NCBI RefSeq assembly: GCF_001570725.1
Contig: NZ_BCNV01000001.1
Location: forward strand, 744,001-808,000
Source of the DNA: Paenibacillus amylolyticus
GTDB lineage: Bacteria; Bacillota; Bacilli; Paenibacillales; Paenibacillaceae
DNA: 64,000 nucleotides
Direction: 5' to 3'
Shown: one piece after another, positions 19,183 through 28,104 of the stretch
Layout of the letters: the number at the start of each line of letters is the position of its first letter
How positions within the stretch are numbered: position 1 is the stretch's first letter
Notes under the pieces: generated by a model
Seen by the model: the letters and a program-made list of their open reading frames with translations, nothing else
Told to the model about the DNA's origin: nothing
Databases searched by the model: none
Program-made: the position numbers and the translations under genes

Positions 19183-19821
19183 TTAATGAACCAGTGCTGA
19201 ATTGGAAGGAAGCGGCAGTTGAAGAGCACCGATCTGCTCCAAATGCTGTACGATCTCCTGCACGGCGGCATCAATAGACCATTGCTCCGTATCGATAATG
19301 AACGAAGGAGATTTGGGTACATCATAGGGGGCGGAAATGCCTGTAAAATGTGGGATGTCACCATTGCGGGCTTTTTTGTACAGGCCCTTGGGATCACGCC
19401 GCTCACATTCTTCAATCGAACAGCGCACATAGATTTCAATGAAATCATCCGGTTCAAATAGCTGTCTAACCATCTCCCGATCCTGTTCATGAGGAGAGAT
19501 AAAGGCTGAAAGGACGAACAGCCCGGCATCCAGCATTAACTTCGACACTTCACCAATTCGCCGCAGATTTTCTTGACGATCCCCAGCTGTAAAACCGAGA
19601 TCCCGGTTCAGTCCATGGCGCACATTATCCCCGTCTAGAACATAACAACGCACGCCTTGGTCGTAGAGATACTGCTCCAGGGCAAATGCAAGGGATGACT
19701 TTCCTGCACCCGATAACCCGGTAAACCAGATGGCACGACTACGGTATCCATTATGTTTCTCCCGGTCTTGTCTGTTGATGCTGGATGATTGCCAGGTTAT
19801 GTTGCGCTCTTCCTTTGACAT
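19183..19821 (-). CDS. cysC: Adenylylsulfate (APS) kinase
   Basis: Phosphorylates adenosine 5'-phosphosulfate to PAPS, the universal sulfuryl donor. Walker [10 protein letters not shown] (near residue 35), [10 protein letters not shown] and the lid region with [10 protein letters not shown] are all present. 212 residues. No ATP sulfurylase or PAPS reductase gene is next to it, so it is not part of a local assimilation operon. It faces the lasso operon tail-to-tail, which suggests a link with the sulfotransferase there; that link is inference only. Confidence 0.95.
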   Translation of the reverse strand: MSKEERNITWQSSSINRQDREKHNGYRSRAIWFTGLSGAGKSSLAFALEQYLYDQGVRCYVLDGDNVRHGLNRDLGFTAGDRQENLRRIGEVSKLMLDAGLFVLSAFISPHEQDREMVRQLFEPDDFIEIYVRCSIEECERRDPKGLYKKARNGDIPHFTGISAPYDVPKSPSFIIDTEQWSIDAAVQEIVQHLEQIGALQLPLPSNSALVH

Positions 19822-19970
19822 GAGTATCCCGCCTTTTCCCTACCATGATATGTATAATATTTTAACATATTTACAAGATTATAGCACCTTACAGATTTCT
19901 TCAAAATAAGCGTGAATCGACAACATATCGGGTATAGATGTAGTACATACATAGCAGGAGGAACAATGTC

Positions 19971-20381
19971 ATGAGTGAAAACATACAAAACATACAGGTT
20001 GGATTTAAGTGCCCGGATTGCCAGCAGGATGTCCGAGTGGAATTTATAGATGAACAGGTTAGCACGGTTCGTTGTAAAGGTTGTGACAGAGCGTACACGC
20101 TATTGAAACCAACCATCGGAGATGAGATTCTACTTGATTGGGAGCAGGAGGCTTTGTATCACAAGCTGAGGGCAGAGCGGTCTGAACTGGATAATCACAA
20201 TATGTCGGCCTTGATTATCAAAGTCATCGAGCTACTTACATGGCGTGATCGGGGAGATGGGCAGACCCGTGCGATACAGACTGTGAGGGAGTGGCTCGCT
20301 TCCAGTGGCAAACCACAGACTTTGCTCGAACTGTTTCATCAAACGCCGCCACAACATGAAAATAAACGTTTTGATCGTTAA
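19971..20381 (+). CDS. Hypothetical zinc-ribbon protein
   Basis: 136 residues. The N-terminus has two CxxC pairs (CPDC and CKGC) about 20 residues apart, a zinc ribbon. The remainder is helical and charged with no family I recognise. Start with a strong GGAGGA site upstream. Single gene. Function unknown. Confidence 0.7.
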   Translation: MSENIQNIQVGFKCPDCQQDVRVEFIDEQVSTVRCKGCDRAYTLLKPTIGDEILLDWEQEALYHKLRAERSELDNHNMSALIIKVIELLTWRDRGDGQTRAIQTVREWLASSGKPQTLLELFHQTPPQHENKRFDR

Positions 20382-20478
20382 TGATTTACATACATTAGCC
20401 GTTCCTGTGGCATATTAGCTGAAGGTGTTCGTGTGTGCAAACGACTAACCGAATTTTGCAGGAACAGGAGCGGATAGA

Positions 20479-21258
20479 ATGAAGCGAATGGTTCTATACA
20501 TACTGTTGGGGCTATTATCCATCAGTATGGTACCGGCACAGGCTGAAGCATCGCCGGTTACCGGAGCTTATCACTTTGGCTTCAAGAAAAGTCAAAATGG
20601 TCAGCTCCCCTCCATTGACCAGGAAGGCTTTAAATCGATTTTACAACATAACGATGCCATTTTCCTGGGGGATACGAAGCAGAAGGAATTGTATCTCACG
20701 TTTGATAACGGGTATGAGAATGGGTTCACGCCTGCCATACTGGATGTTTTGCGTGCCAAGAAGGTGCCTGCGGCTTTCTTTGTGACTGGTCATTATCTCA
20801 AGGATCAACCTGAGTTGGTCAAACGCATGGCGGCTGAAGGTCATATTGTGGGTAACCATTCATGGAGCCATCCAGATATGACCCGCATCTCCAATGAGAA
20901 GCTTAGGCTGGAACTGGATAAGGTCAAGTCGGAAGTGAATCGGCTAACGGGTCAACAAGCGACCTTTTTGCGGCCACCACGTGGAATTTTTAACAATCGT
21001 ACGCTCGCAGAGAGTCATGCCCAAGGGTATGTGAATGTGTTCTGGTCTGTTGCGTATAAAGACTGGGATACGAATGTGCAGCGTGGTGCACAATATGCTC
21101 ATCAGCAGGTGTTGAAACAGCTGCATCCGGGGGCTGTCATTTTGCTTCATTCGGTATCCAAAGACAACACGGAAGCTCTGGGTTCCATTATCGATGAGGC
21201 GCGTAAACAAGGATATGCTTTTAAAAGTCTGGATGATTTGCGGACCAAAAGTTATTGA
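20479..21258 (+). CDS. pdaA: PdaA-type N-acetylmuramic acid deacetylase
   Basis: Polysaccharide deacetylase (CE4 fold) that makes muramic-delta-lactam in spore cortex, needed for germination. N-terminal signal peptide (about 1-24, ending AQAEA). CE4 motifs seen: TFDNGYENG (the PdaA variant of the first motif), HSWSHPDM (metal-binding His), RPPRG and LLHSVS. 259 residues, normal length. Single gene with a terminator at 21322. Sporulation expression is inferred from the family. Confidence 0.93.
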   Translation: MKRMVLYILLGLLSISMVPAQAEASPVTGAYHFGFKKSQNGQLPSIDQEGFKSILQHNDAIFLGDTKQKELYLTFDNGYENGFTPAILDVLRAKKVPAAFFVTGHYLKDQPELVKRMAAEGHIVGNHSWSHPDMTRISNEKLRLELDKVKSEVNRLTGQQATFLRPPRGIFNNRTLAESHAQGYVNVFWSVAYKDWDTNVQRGAQYAHQQVLKQLHPGAVILLHSVSKDNTEALGSIIDEARKQGYAFKSLDDLRTKSY

Positions 21259-21321
21259 TGCATTTTCAGCATGACCCGTCGGTTTAAACGAAAGATCGTT
21301 CCTTAGGTTTAGCAAAATGGT

Positions 21322-21362
21322 AAAGGGCATCCTGAGCGATTAAGCTCGGAATGCCCTTTTTG
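21322..21362 (+). terminator. Terminator after pdaA
   Basis: Stem AAGGGCAT...ATGCCCTT with inner GAGC/GCTC and a TTTTT tail. Confidence 0.85.
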
Positions 21363-21455
21363 TGTTGTATCGGTATGTCGGTTGCAAGTATTGGATGTGA
21401 CCACATACAGATCCAGAAGATAGGATCTAGTTATACGATACAATGTTGTGTGTAA

Positions 21456-22304
21456 CTATATAACTGTATTATAGATAATTCCAATCGTTTTGGGACCGCA
21501 GTGACTGCATATTACACACCCCGCAGTGGTTAGTTCCACCCGGGCACCCGTCTGTTCTTGCAAAGACTTCTGCAGGTCGAGCGCATCGTCTTCAGCCATG
21601 GTATGCACAACGATCAGCAGGTCGGAATCAATCTGTTCCTTCGCGCTGAGCGTATTTTGCAGCATTTGTTCGAGGGCTTTCTCCCGTTTCCCGCGCACTT
21701 TATAGGCAGGTGCCATTTTGCCATCCGTTACTCGGATGACAGGGCGTATCTTCAACAGACTGCCAATCAGGTTCTGCATGCCTGAACAACGCCCGCCTTT
21801 GTGCAGATACTCCAGTGTATCTATGACAAACTCCGTGCGCACATTTGGTTTCATTGCCTCAATCAGGTGTGTAATCTGAGTCAGGTTTTGTCCTTTATCG
21901 GCCGCATGTACTGCTTTCATCACCATAAGAGCAATTCCGGATGAGAGATTCTGTGAGTCGATGACGGAAATTCGACCTTCCGGAAACTCGGAACTCGCGA
22001 GTCGTGCATTTTGGTAGGTAGAGGAAAGTTCAGAGGATAAACTGATATATAAAATTTCATCCCCTTGGTCTATGTAAGGTTGAAAGGCCGTCATGAAATC
22101 AGCAGGTGAAGGTGCAGCTGTTTTGGGAAGACGCCCATCTTGACTGACACGTTCATATAGCTGTTCAGGCTTAATCTCAGCACCGTCTTTCAATGATTCT
22201 TCACCGAACACCACATACAGGGGGATGATACCGATATCGTGTTGCTGGATCCATTCGGGAGCCAGATCACTTGTGCTGTCCGCAAAAATTTTGATTCGTG
22301 ACAT
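21456..22304 (-). CDS. DegV family fatty-acid-binding protein
   Basis: DegV/FakB-type protein, which presents a bound fatty acid to a kinase partner (FakA) in Gram-positives. Recognised from the N-terminal FADSTSDLAPEW and the fold-typical SSGIALMVMKA region. Start chosen at 22304 (MSRIKIF) because AAAGGAG lies 6 bases upstream; the 24 in-frame codons before it are not preceded by a ribosome site. 282 residues, usual size. No fakA partner is present nearby. Confidence 0.9.
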   Translation of the reverse strand: MSRIKIFADSTSDLAPEWIQQHDIGIIPLYVVFGEESLKDGAEIKPEQLYERVSQDGRLPKTAAPSPADFMTAFQPYIDQGDEILYISLSSELSSTYQNARLASSEFPEGRISVIDSQNLSSGIALMVMKAVHAADKGQNLTQITHLIEAMKPNVRTEFVIDTLEYLHKGGRCSGMQNLIGSLLKIRPVIRVTDGKMAPAYKVRGKREKALEQMLQNTLSAKEQIDSDLLIVVHTMAEDDALDLQKSLQEQTGARVELTTAGCVICSHCGPKTIGIIYNTVI

Positions 22305-22412
22305 GTCAATCTCCTTTGAAATACAAGAATTTTTAGCAAAATAATATAGATTATATCCAGGTGTAAACCCATTCATTTTAATTATAAGGAAACATGACGC
22401 TGATGCAAATGG

Positions 22413-22862
22413 TTACATCATGCTCATGCCTGCCAAAATAAGACCAATGAATGCCAGAATGATGATCCCATTTAACAGCGTCCCGATAATGGCAAAGACT
22501 TTCTTGCGATTCTTGAGGATAAGACCAATGATTCCTAGGATGCCTCCGGCCAGGTTAAGAATCAGGCAAACCAGTATAGATAAGGAAGCCAGAATTACCG
22601 CTGGATGCAGGGCAAGCTCTTCTGCTTGCAACGGAGTGAGAACTTCGATTGAATCGTTTAGAGCCATGGCGGCAATAAAGAATATCAGAATGTAACCCAC
22701 GACTGCGACCAATCCAATGATAAAGCTGGCGATTCCAGGTCCGGAATGTTTTAGTGGAGCCATGGGTTGCCTCTCATGATCTGGAGGGTATGGTTCAACC
22801 ATGTTGTTATTATATTGATCTGTGTTGTTATAACCTGAATTGTAGGAATTGTGATTATCCAT
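22413..22862 (-). CDS. Small membrane protein with Asn/Tyr-rich N-terminus
   Basis: 149 residues. The first 45 are hydrophilic and rich in Asn, Tyr and Pro, followed by three to four hydrophobic segments (about 46-68, 86-115 and 122-145). It resembles the DUF4064-like or DUF4190-like small membrane proteins of Bacillota, but I cannot assign a family firmly. Preceded by GGGAGGG. Function unknown. Confidence 0.65.
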   Translation of the reverse strand: MDNHNSYNSGYNNTDQYNNNMVEPYPPDHERQPMAPLKHSGPGIASFIIGLVAVVGYILIFFIAAMALNDSIEVLTPLQAEELALHPAVILASLSILVCLILNLAGGILGIIGLILKNRKKVFAIIGTLLNGIIILAFIGLILAGMSMM

Positions 22863-23155
22863 AATTGTAATATCCCTCCCTTAATCATCGTACTGAGTGT
22901 TATTAACCTAATCGGCGTAAACCAATCTTTTTGAACTTGCACTTAAAATACAACGAATGCATACCTGTTTACTTTTCCATAATTATCGATAAAAATCAAG
23001 GATTTACGCCAGTTTTCTATGATACATAGGGTAGGGATAGGAATAGTAAGTATAAACAGACATATGATCTGTCAAGCTCCGCCCTGACTGGTAAAGGGTG
23101 AGTGGATTCGCTACAATAAAAGAAGGGAAGAGTTGAATTAAGGGAGAGAACTTAC

Positions 23156-23542
23156 ATGCAACGAAGATGGATGATGCTTGGAGCTGTAATGACCATGTTA
23201 TCGGTGGCAATCGGTGCGTTTGGCGCACACATGCTCAAGGATACAATTGGACCGGCGGCCATAGCTACATATGAGACGGGTGTGCAATATCACATGATTC
23301 ATGCAGTGGCCTTGCTCATTATCGGCTTGACGGCGGGTCAGCTTGGGGCATCTACGAAACTGAAATGGGCCGCGCGTCTGTTGTTTATCGGAATTATCGT
23401 GTTTTCGGGCAGCTTGTATGTGCTCAGTATTTCCGGTATCAAGATTCTGGGAGCCATCACACCGATTGGTGGGGTAGCCTTCATTGCCGGATGGTTGTTA
23501 CTGGCATTAGATGTATGGCAGAGAGGTAAGGATCGCTCATGA
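23156..23542 (+). CDS. DUF423 family membrane protein (YwdK-like)
   Basis: 128-residue four-helix membrane protein. The family is recognised by the GAFGAHMLK motif near residue 20, YETGVQYHMIHA and the C-terminal ITPIGGVAFIAGW. Function unknown across the family. ATG start with a GGGAGAG site upstream. Ends at a perfect bidirectional terminator. Confidence 0.9.
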   Translation: MQRRWMMLGAVMTMLSVAIGAFGAHMLKDTIGPAAIATYETGVQYHMIHAVALLIIGLTAGQLGASTKLKWAARLLFIGIIVFSGSLYVLSISGIKILGAITPIGGVAFIAGWLLLALDVWQRGKDRS

Positions 23543-23584
23543 TCCAGCTGAATCAATCTTGTAGGATCATGATTCATTGAACTT

Positions 23585-23636
23585 AAAAAGCAACTTGCGT
23601 TAGAATGTCACGTCATTCTAACGCAAGTTGCTTTTT
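23585..23636. terminator. Bidirectional terminator, perfect 23-bp stem
   Basis: Arms 23585-23607 and 23614-23636 are exact reverse complements around a 6-base loop, starting with AAAAAG and ending with CTTTTT, so it works in both directions. It separates convergent genes. Confidence 0.95.
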
Positions 23637-23664
23637 GTTTTAATCAGATGAAGTTAGAAGTTAG

Positions 23665-24243
23665 TTACAGAAACTCATCGATTTCATTGGTTCGGAACGT
23701 ATACACTTGTTTTTCATCTACATGGTAGATACTCACCACACTGGTATCCCGATCAAAATTCAAAATGCGGCAAGGAATGCTCTGATGTTTACCGTTCTTG
23801 TTGTTGACAACAATACGGGTTAGACGATTCTCTTTAATAAGCGTGTCAATCCACGCATCAAACGAATTTCCATCGGAAACATTGGATGTTTGGGGGGCAG
23901 GCTTTTTCTCGCTAACTGTTTTTTCTTGCTGATTCTGTGCTTTGACTGGAGCAGGTGAGGCAGGTGTCTGAGTTGCAGTGGACGCCTTCTGTGCTGCGTT
24001 GGCTTGTGATTTTTTACGTTCATTGTGAAGTGTGACGAAGGAGTCCTTCTTGGACTGGAGTGTCGCTTCAATAATTTTGCCTAGCTCTATGCCGGATTGA
24101 ATCCGAAAGTCCGCAATTTGTTCCTCTTTGTTTATGAGCTCCAACAGGGACTGCAGTGCCAATGCATTTGAGCGGCTCTTAATAAGTATATCGACATTAA
24201 ATAGAAAGCCGATTTCCTCTTGATTGGATAAGGTTTCTTTCAT
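23665..24243 (-). CDS. Hypothetical protein with Ala/Pro/Gln-rich linker
   Basis: 192 residues. An N-terminal helical part (about 1-75) and a C-terminal beta-rich part (about 125-192) are joined by a low-complexity linker rich in Ala, Gln, Pro and Lys. The C-terminal part, with RILNFDRDTSVVSIYHVD, looks like a small Sm-like or SH3-like barrel. No family recognised. Single gene sharing a bidirectional terminator with the DUF423 gene. Confidence 0.6.
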   Translation of the reverse strand: MKETLSNQEEIGFLFNVDILIKSRSNALALQSLLELINKEEQIADFRIQSGIELGKIIEATLQSKKDSFVTLHNERKKSQANAAQKASTATQTPASPAPVKAQNQQEKTVSEKKPAPQTSNVSDGNSFDAWIDTLIKENRLTRIVVNNKNGKHQSIPCRILNFDRDTSVVSIYHVDEKQVYTFRTNEIDEFL

Positions 24244-24400
24244 TCATCCCAGCCCCGTTAAAAAGTATGTCAGCATATAAAACGCTTCAATACACTATAT
24301 CATTAAAAAGGTAATAATCATAGTGCTTGAGACGCAGAAAATGAGTTGATATATTGGAAAAATGTTGCAATAAATCTCCACTATTCACGTCTTTCCGCAG

Positions 24401-24529
24401 GTGGCCATTGTGGTTGAAGAGCATGTATTGGATGAGGTAGAAGTCAAACTGCCCAAAACAACGTTGCTAACCATTAGTATGTCCAAAGGATATATCATGT
24501 GTGAACAACTACTGTATCTTGTTTTTTAG
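24401..24529 (+). pseudogene. Truncated copy of the yunC-like (DUF1805) gene
   Basis: Thirty-two codons (24406-24501) align without gaps to 26590-26685 in the intact gene at 26573; by my count 84 of 96 bases agree. The shared protein block includes EVKLPKTTLLTI and SKGYIMC. After the Cys codon the match stops abruptly and the frame ends at TAG 24527. No ribosome site precedes it. The rest of the 24244-24752 gap holds no gene I can support. Confidence 0.8.
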
Positions 24530-24752
24530 TAGAGTCGCAAAGTGCTGGGACACGTCATGAACCTTATGAGAAAAGATTTCATTAGGTTTAAAAAATTTTT
24601 GAATGGACTTGCTTTATTCGATTCTGAAATTATGTACTCACAAATAAATTGGAGATGGATTGAGGAGGGTTTTAAAATCGGTATGGAATGGTGTAGTGAA
24701 TACACAACCTGTCTTCTTGTTATGGTACAATGAGTTCATCAAACTTTAAGGA

Positions 24753-25022
24753 ATGAAGACCATGCGTCAAGAGGACAGCGTATTTGAACAGATTATGAAG
24801 CAGAAGAGATTGAAGCGTATCAATCCTGAAATTAATAAACTTCAAGTCAAACCAATACATAAAAAGAAACTAGCTCAGGAGCAATTAAGTGAATCGGATG
24901 TCCGGTCCAAAAAGTCGATAGCTGAATCAATAGATCGCAGTGTCCTTCATAGACGTGTACTGGGAATTAGAAGAGATTTGACGGAGATAAGGCGATTAAA
25001 GAATGATGAACATACGTTTTAA
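24753..25022 (+). CDS. Small basic hypothetical protein
   Basis: 89 residues (86 from the second ATG at 24762), rich in Lys, Arg, Glu and Ser with no hydrophobic core apparent. An AAGG site lies a few bases upstream. It lies in the AT-rich island between the two yunC copies. No family recognised; it could be spurious. Confidence 0.4.
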   Translation: MKTMRQEDSVFEQIMKQKRLKRINPEINKLQVKPIHKKKLAQEQLSESDVRSKKSIAESIDRSVLHRRVLGIRRDLTEIRRLKNDEHTF

Positions 25023-25166
25023 GGTAGGCCCAATTTGAGAAGCTGAGGATATTATTGTGATGGAATAAAGCCATTGTAATTGTCTGCAAGTACTGAGCAT
25101 TTTAATCAGATGTCAACTGACGGAATTGAGCGTACTCTCCCCTGATTTGGTTGAAGCGTAAAGAGT

Positions 25167-25197
25167 AAAAAAAGGGGCGCCAATTATTGACGTCCCC
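25167..25197 (-). terminator. Terminator of the island membrane-protein gene
   Basis: Read on the minus strand: GGGGACG, 11-base loop, CGCCCC (one bulge), then seven T. Directly after the stop of the gene at 25209. Confidence 0.8.
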
Positions 25198-25208
25198 ACT
25201 AGTATTCG

Positions 25209-25736
25209 CTATTCATCTTTTTTCTGAAAGTCTTCTTGTGTTACGGTAATCTTGCTTCCATCTCCAAAAGTATAAACGTAATGGTTACCTACTTTTTCAA
25301 TACTTCCTTTACGCTTTTTCTCTTCTTCCCGTTCTGCTTTTTTCTTATCCACTCTAATGAAGAAGAAAGCAAATATTATATGTATTATAATAAATAATGC
25401 AGTCCATTTTAAGATGCTAAGAAGTAAGCCATCAAATAAATCGTTATTGTAGGCAACTCTGTAATAATGAACTGCCATCATAAACAACCAGCCCGTGAAA
25501 TTGTAAAGAAATGAAGCATGTACCAATACTTTTTCTTCAAGTGCGGCTAAACCTGAAAGGACACCCAATAATCCAGTTATACTAATACACAAGACCATAC
25601 CAAAGTTCATTGTCTCTTTTTTATAGAACCTACCTGTACCTTCAAGTGGAATTCTAATATCAGTGAAAAGAACAAACGACAACATGATCAGTACAAGTAC
25701 AGTTATAAAAAAAGATACTTTATAAATCGAGTTCAT
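25209..25736 (-). CDS. Hypothetical four-helix membrane protein
   Basis: 175 residues from ATG 25736, chosen because GAAGGAGGG precedes it. Four hydrophobic segments (about 5-24, 45-66, 73-95, 104-128) are followed by a highly charged Lys/Glu tail and a short C-terminal segment with YTFGDGSKITVTQEDF. No family recognised. AT-rich compared with neighbours; with its own terminator it looks like a mobile or accessory gene. Confidence 0.65.
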   Translation of the reverse strand: MNSIYKVSFFITVLVLIMLSFVLFTDIRIPLEGTGRFYKKETMNFGMVLCISITGLLGVLSGLAALEEKVLVHASFLYNFTGWLFMMAVHYYRVAYNNDLFDGLLLSILKWTALFIIIHIIFAFFFIRVDKKKAEREEEKKRKGSIEKVGNHYVYTFGDGSKITVTQEDFQKKDE

Positions 25737-25857
25737 ATTTCCCTCCTTCCCGATTAATATCATTATCGGTTATTCAACGTATTATATGAATATTTACCTT
25801 GCATCTAATCCCATAGACCCACTCCTTTTGGCATAGTATAATCATTCCATAATTTAG

Positions 25858-26349
25858 GAAACGAGGTCTACGTATGAAGAAGTTGGTTTTATCGTTTTTA
25901 GCCTTGAAACAGTAAAAAGTAAAGATTTTACCTACGTAGTTTATAAAACAAAAGGATTTAGGAAGAATGCGAATCTGTATTACTTGTTTTACAAAAACAA
26001 ATTAGTCCGTGCAATGTATGTATTTGACCCAAACAATACTAATGGAACTACAATGCACTTGATAGGTGAATATTTCAGTTTAAAGCGAGATCTATTTGAA
26101 ACATATGACAGATCTATTAACAACAGAGACATTCTTGATCGAAGCGGCAAGCGTGTCACTATGTATGATGGCGAAGAGAAAGATCTAGCTGCTGGAAAGA
26201 TAAGCTACCAATGCTATTGGATAGTAGATAAGAAAAAAACACATATTAGTCTTTCCCTCTCTATCTTTGGAAGCTTCTTAATTAATCGAGTAATCTACAG
26301 CGACAACTCTCTGGACTTCGATATCGATGAACTAATGGATTCTATGTAA
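25858..26349 (+). pseudogene. Probable 5'-truncated or frameshifted gene, unknown family
   Basis: A protein-like frame is open from just after TAG 25855 to TAA 26349, but has no ATG, GTG or usable TTG before 25984, where 42 plausible residues have already been read (for example EEVGFIVFSLETVK). An ATG in another frame at 25874 opens MKKLVLSFLALKQ and stops at once, so a frameshift near 25900 would explain both. From the TTG at 25984 the intact part is 121 residues with KLVRAMYVFDPN and CYWIVDKKKTHIS. A terminator follows at 26373. Confidence 0.5.
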
Positions 26350-26372
26350 AGTGTAGGTTAAATCAGTGAAGG

Positions 26373-26401
26373 AGCTGCCTCATTTCTTAGGTAGCTTTTT
26401 A
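26373..26401 (+). terminator. Terminator after the island remnant gene
   Basis: Stem AGCTGCC/GGTAGCT (one G-T pair), 10-base loop, then TTTTTA. Confidence 0.75.
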
Positions 26402-26572
26402 TTTTCCAACTAAGCATATTTCTAATATCTAAGTCTGCGAAGAGAATTATCAACAATGTATTTGAACTGTAAGTACCTACATTTTCTCAAACACGGCAGG
26501 TGTCCACACGACAATCCAGAATGAGGCATACAATTATCGTGACCTGTGGAAGAGGAGGTGGATCGGGAAATT

Positions 26573-26875
26573 ATGGTGACGATGGAGCCTATTGTAGTTG
26601 GAGAGCATGTATTGGTTGGGGTAGAAGTTAAGCTGCCCAAAACAACGTTGCTGACCATTAACACATCCAAAGGATATATCATGTGCGGAGCACTCGACGT
26701 GGGATTACTTAATGAGAAGCTCGGGGATCGCAAAATTATTGCAGCTCGGGCGGTTGGTGTGCGTACACTAGAGCAGTTGCTGCATGCACCTATGGAGTCG
26801 GTGACAACAGAAGCCGAGGCCATGGGCATTACGGTTGGCATGACGGGTGTAGAGGCTTTGTTGAAAATGATCTAA
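26573..26875 (+). CDS. YunC-like DUF1805 family protein
   Basis: 100-residue DUF1805 protein; family of unknown function widespread in Bacillales. Strong match to the YunC pattern as I recall it: VEVKLPKTTLL, KGYIMCGALDVGLLNEKL and ARAVGVRTLEQLL. ATG 26573 gives the normal length; GTG 26546 and ATG 26582 are alternatives, and an AGAGGAGG site sits at about 26551. Its 5' part is duplicated as a fragment at 24401. Ends at a terminator. Confidence 0.88.
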   Translation: MVTMEPIVVGEHVLVGVEVKLPKTTLLTINTSKGYIMCGALDVGLLNEKLGDRKIIAARAVGVRTLEQLLHAPMESVTTEAEAMGITVGMTGVEALLKMI

Positions 26876-26885
26876 TCACTAACAA

Positions 26886-26916
26886 AAGGGCTCCCCATAT
26901 GGGAAGCCCTTCTTTA
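26886..26916 (+). terminator. Terminator after yunC-like gene
   Basis: Stem AAGGGCT/AGCCCTT with inner CCCATATGGG palindrome, followed by CTTT; the T-tract is short. Confidence 0.7.
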
Positions 26917-27007
26917 GCGTCGTAATTCAGAACTAGTGCACGTCGTATCCACCAACGATATGCACCAACTCTATATACACAAACTTTTTTTAAATACTCT
27001 TCATAAG

Positions 27008-28081
27008 TTAAGCTTCTTCCTTCGCGAACAAGGCAGCCAGATTTTCTTGGAAAGGAGCGCGAACAACGCCTTTCTCCGTGATAATAGCTGTTACATATTC
27101 GTTAGGCGTTACGTCAAACGCTGGATTGTATACTTTAACACCTTGCGGTGCGGTACGTTTACCAAATCCTTCAGTCACTTCCTCCGCAGCACGTTCCTCA
27201 ATCGGAATGAGGTCTCCCGATGGAGTGGACAAGTCGATGGTCGACAGTGGGCTTGCTACATAGAAAGGAATATTGTGAGCCTTGGCAAGCACGGCCACAC
27301 TGTAGGTTCCGATTTTGTTAGCTACATCGCCATTCGCAGCAACACGATCTGTTCCGACGATAACGGCTTGAATCCAGCCTTTGGACATGACCATGCCTGC
27401 CATGTTATCACAGAGCAGCGTAACGTCAATGCCGGCTTGCTGTAACTCAAATGCAGTCAGGCGTGCACCTTGAAGTACAGGACGAGTCTCGTCTGCAAAT
27501 ACTTTGAGATGGATGCCACGTTCCTGTGCGAGATACATTGGAGCAGTTGCCGTACCGTACTTCGCTGTAGCCAGTCCGCCTGCATTACAGTGGGTGAGTA
27601 CACCCATACCATCTTCGAACAAAGGTAGTGCATTCTCGCCGATCATGCGGCACACTTCTTCGTCTTCCTTCTGAATCAACAGGGCTTCTACTTCAAGAGC
27701 AGTATTACCCTCTTCCAGACTCAGGCCGGATTCAACGACCTCATTTGCTTTTTGCATCATGCGATCCAGTGCCCAGAACAGGTTCACCGCTGTTGGACGG
27801 GAAGTAGCCAGATGAGCACATATGGATTTTACGTGATCCAGCCAGCCTTGAATGGTCGTTCCGTCATATGACTTCGCACCCAGTACGACACCAAATGCAG
27901 CAGCAATGCCAATTGCTGGAGCACCGCGTACTTTCATGGAGTGGATGGATTCCCATACTTCTTCGGGTGTGTACAATTTCAGCATGAGGATGGTTTCGGG
28001 CAGCAGACGCTGGTCAAGCATTTCAAGCTTGTCCTTTTTCCAGATGAGAGAGGACAGAGGCTGATATTCAGGGGTTGTCAT
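27008..28081 (-). CDS. mtnA: 5-methylthioribose-1-phosphate isomerase
   Basis: Isomerises 5-methylthioribose-1-phosphate to methylthioribulose-1-phosphate in methionine salvage. 357 residues. The conserved catalytic Cys is in [10 protein letters not shown] and the catalytic Asp in [18 protein letters not shown]. Member of the eIF2B-like fold. Lies 23 bases downstream of mtnK, same strand, forming the classical mtnK-mtnA operon. Confidence 0.97.
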   Translation of the reverse strand: MTTPEYQPLSSLIWKKDKLEMLDQRLLPETILMLKLYTPEEVWESIHSMKVRGAPAIGIAAAFGVVLGAKSYDGTTIQGWLDHVKSICAHLATSRPTAVNLFWALDRMMQKANEVVESGLSLEEGNTALEVEALLIQKEDEEVCRMIGENALPLFEDGMGVLTHCNAGGLATAKYGTATAPMYLAQERGIHLKVFADETRPVLQGARLTAFELQQAGIDVTLLCDNMAGMVMSKGWIQAVIVGTDRVAANGDVANKIGTYSVAVLAKAHNIPFYVASPLSTIDLSTPSGDLIPIEERAAEEVTEGFGKRTAPQGVKVYNPAFDVTPNEYVTAIITEKGVVRAPFQENLAALFAKEEA

Positions 28082-28104
28082 GGATGATTCCTCCGTTCCT
28101 TATG

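Noticed and set aside
20395-20478. Long inverted repeat (GTTCCTG...CAGGAAC) before pdaA as a riboswitch
   Set aside because: Only seven base pairs across more than 50 bases and no supporting inner structure.
24542-24733. 63-codon plus-strand ORF in the island
   Set aside because: No ribosome site, unusual composition and no recognisable pattern; most likely chance.
25874-25915. Short ORF MKKLVLSFLALKQ as a signal-like peptide gene
   Set aside because: Stops after 13 codons and is better explained as the start of the frameshifted gene downstream.
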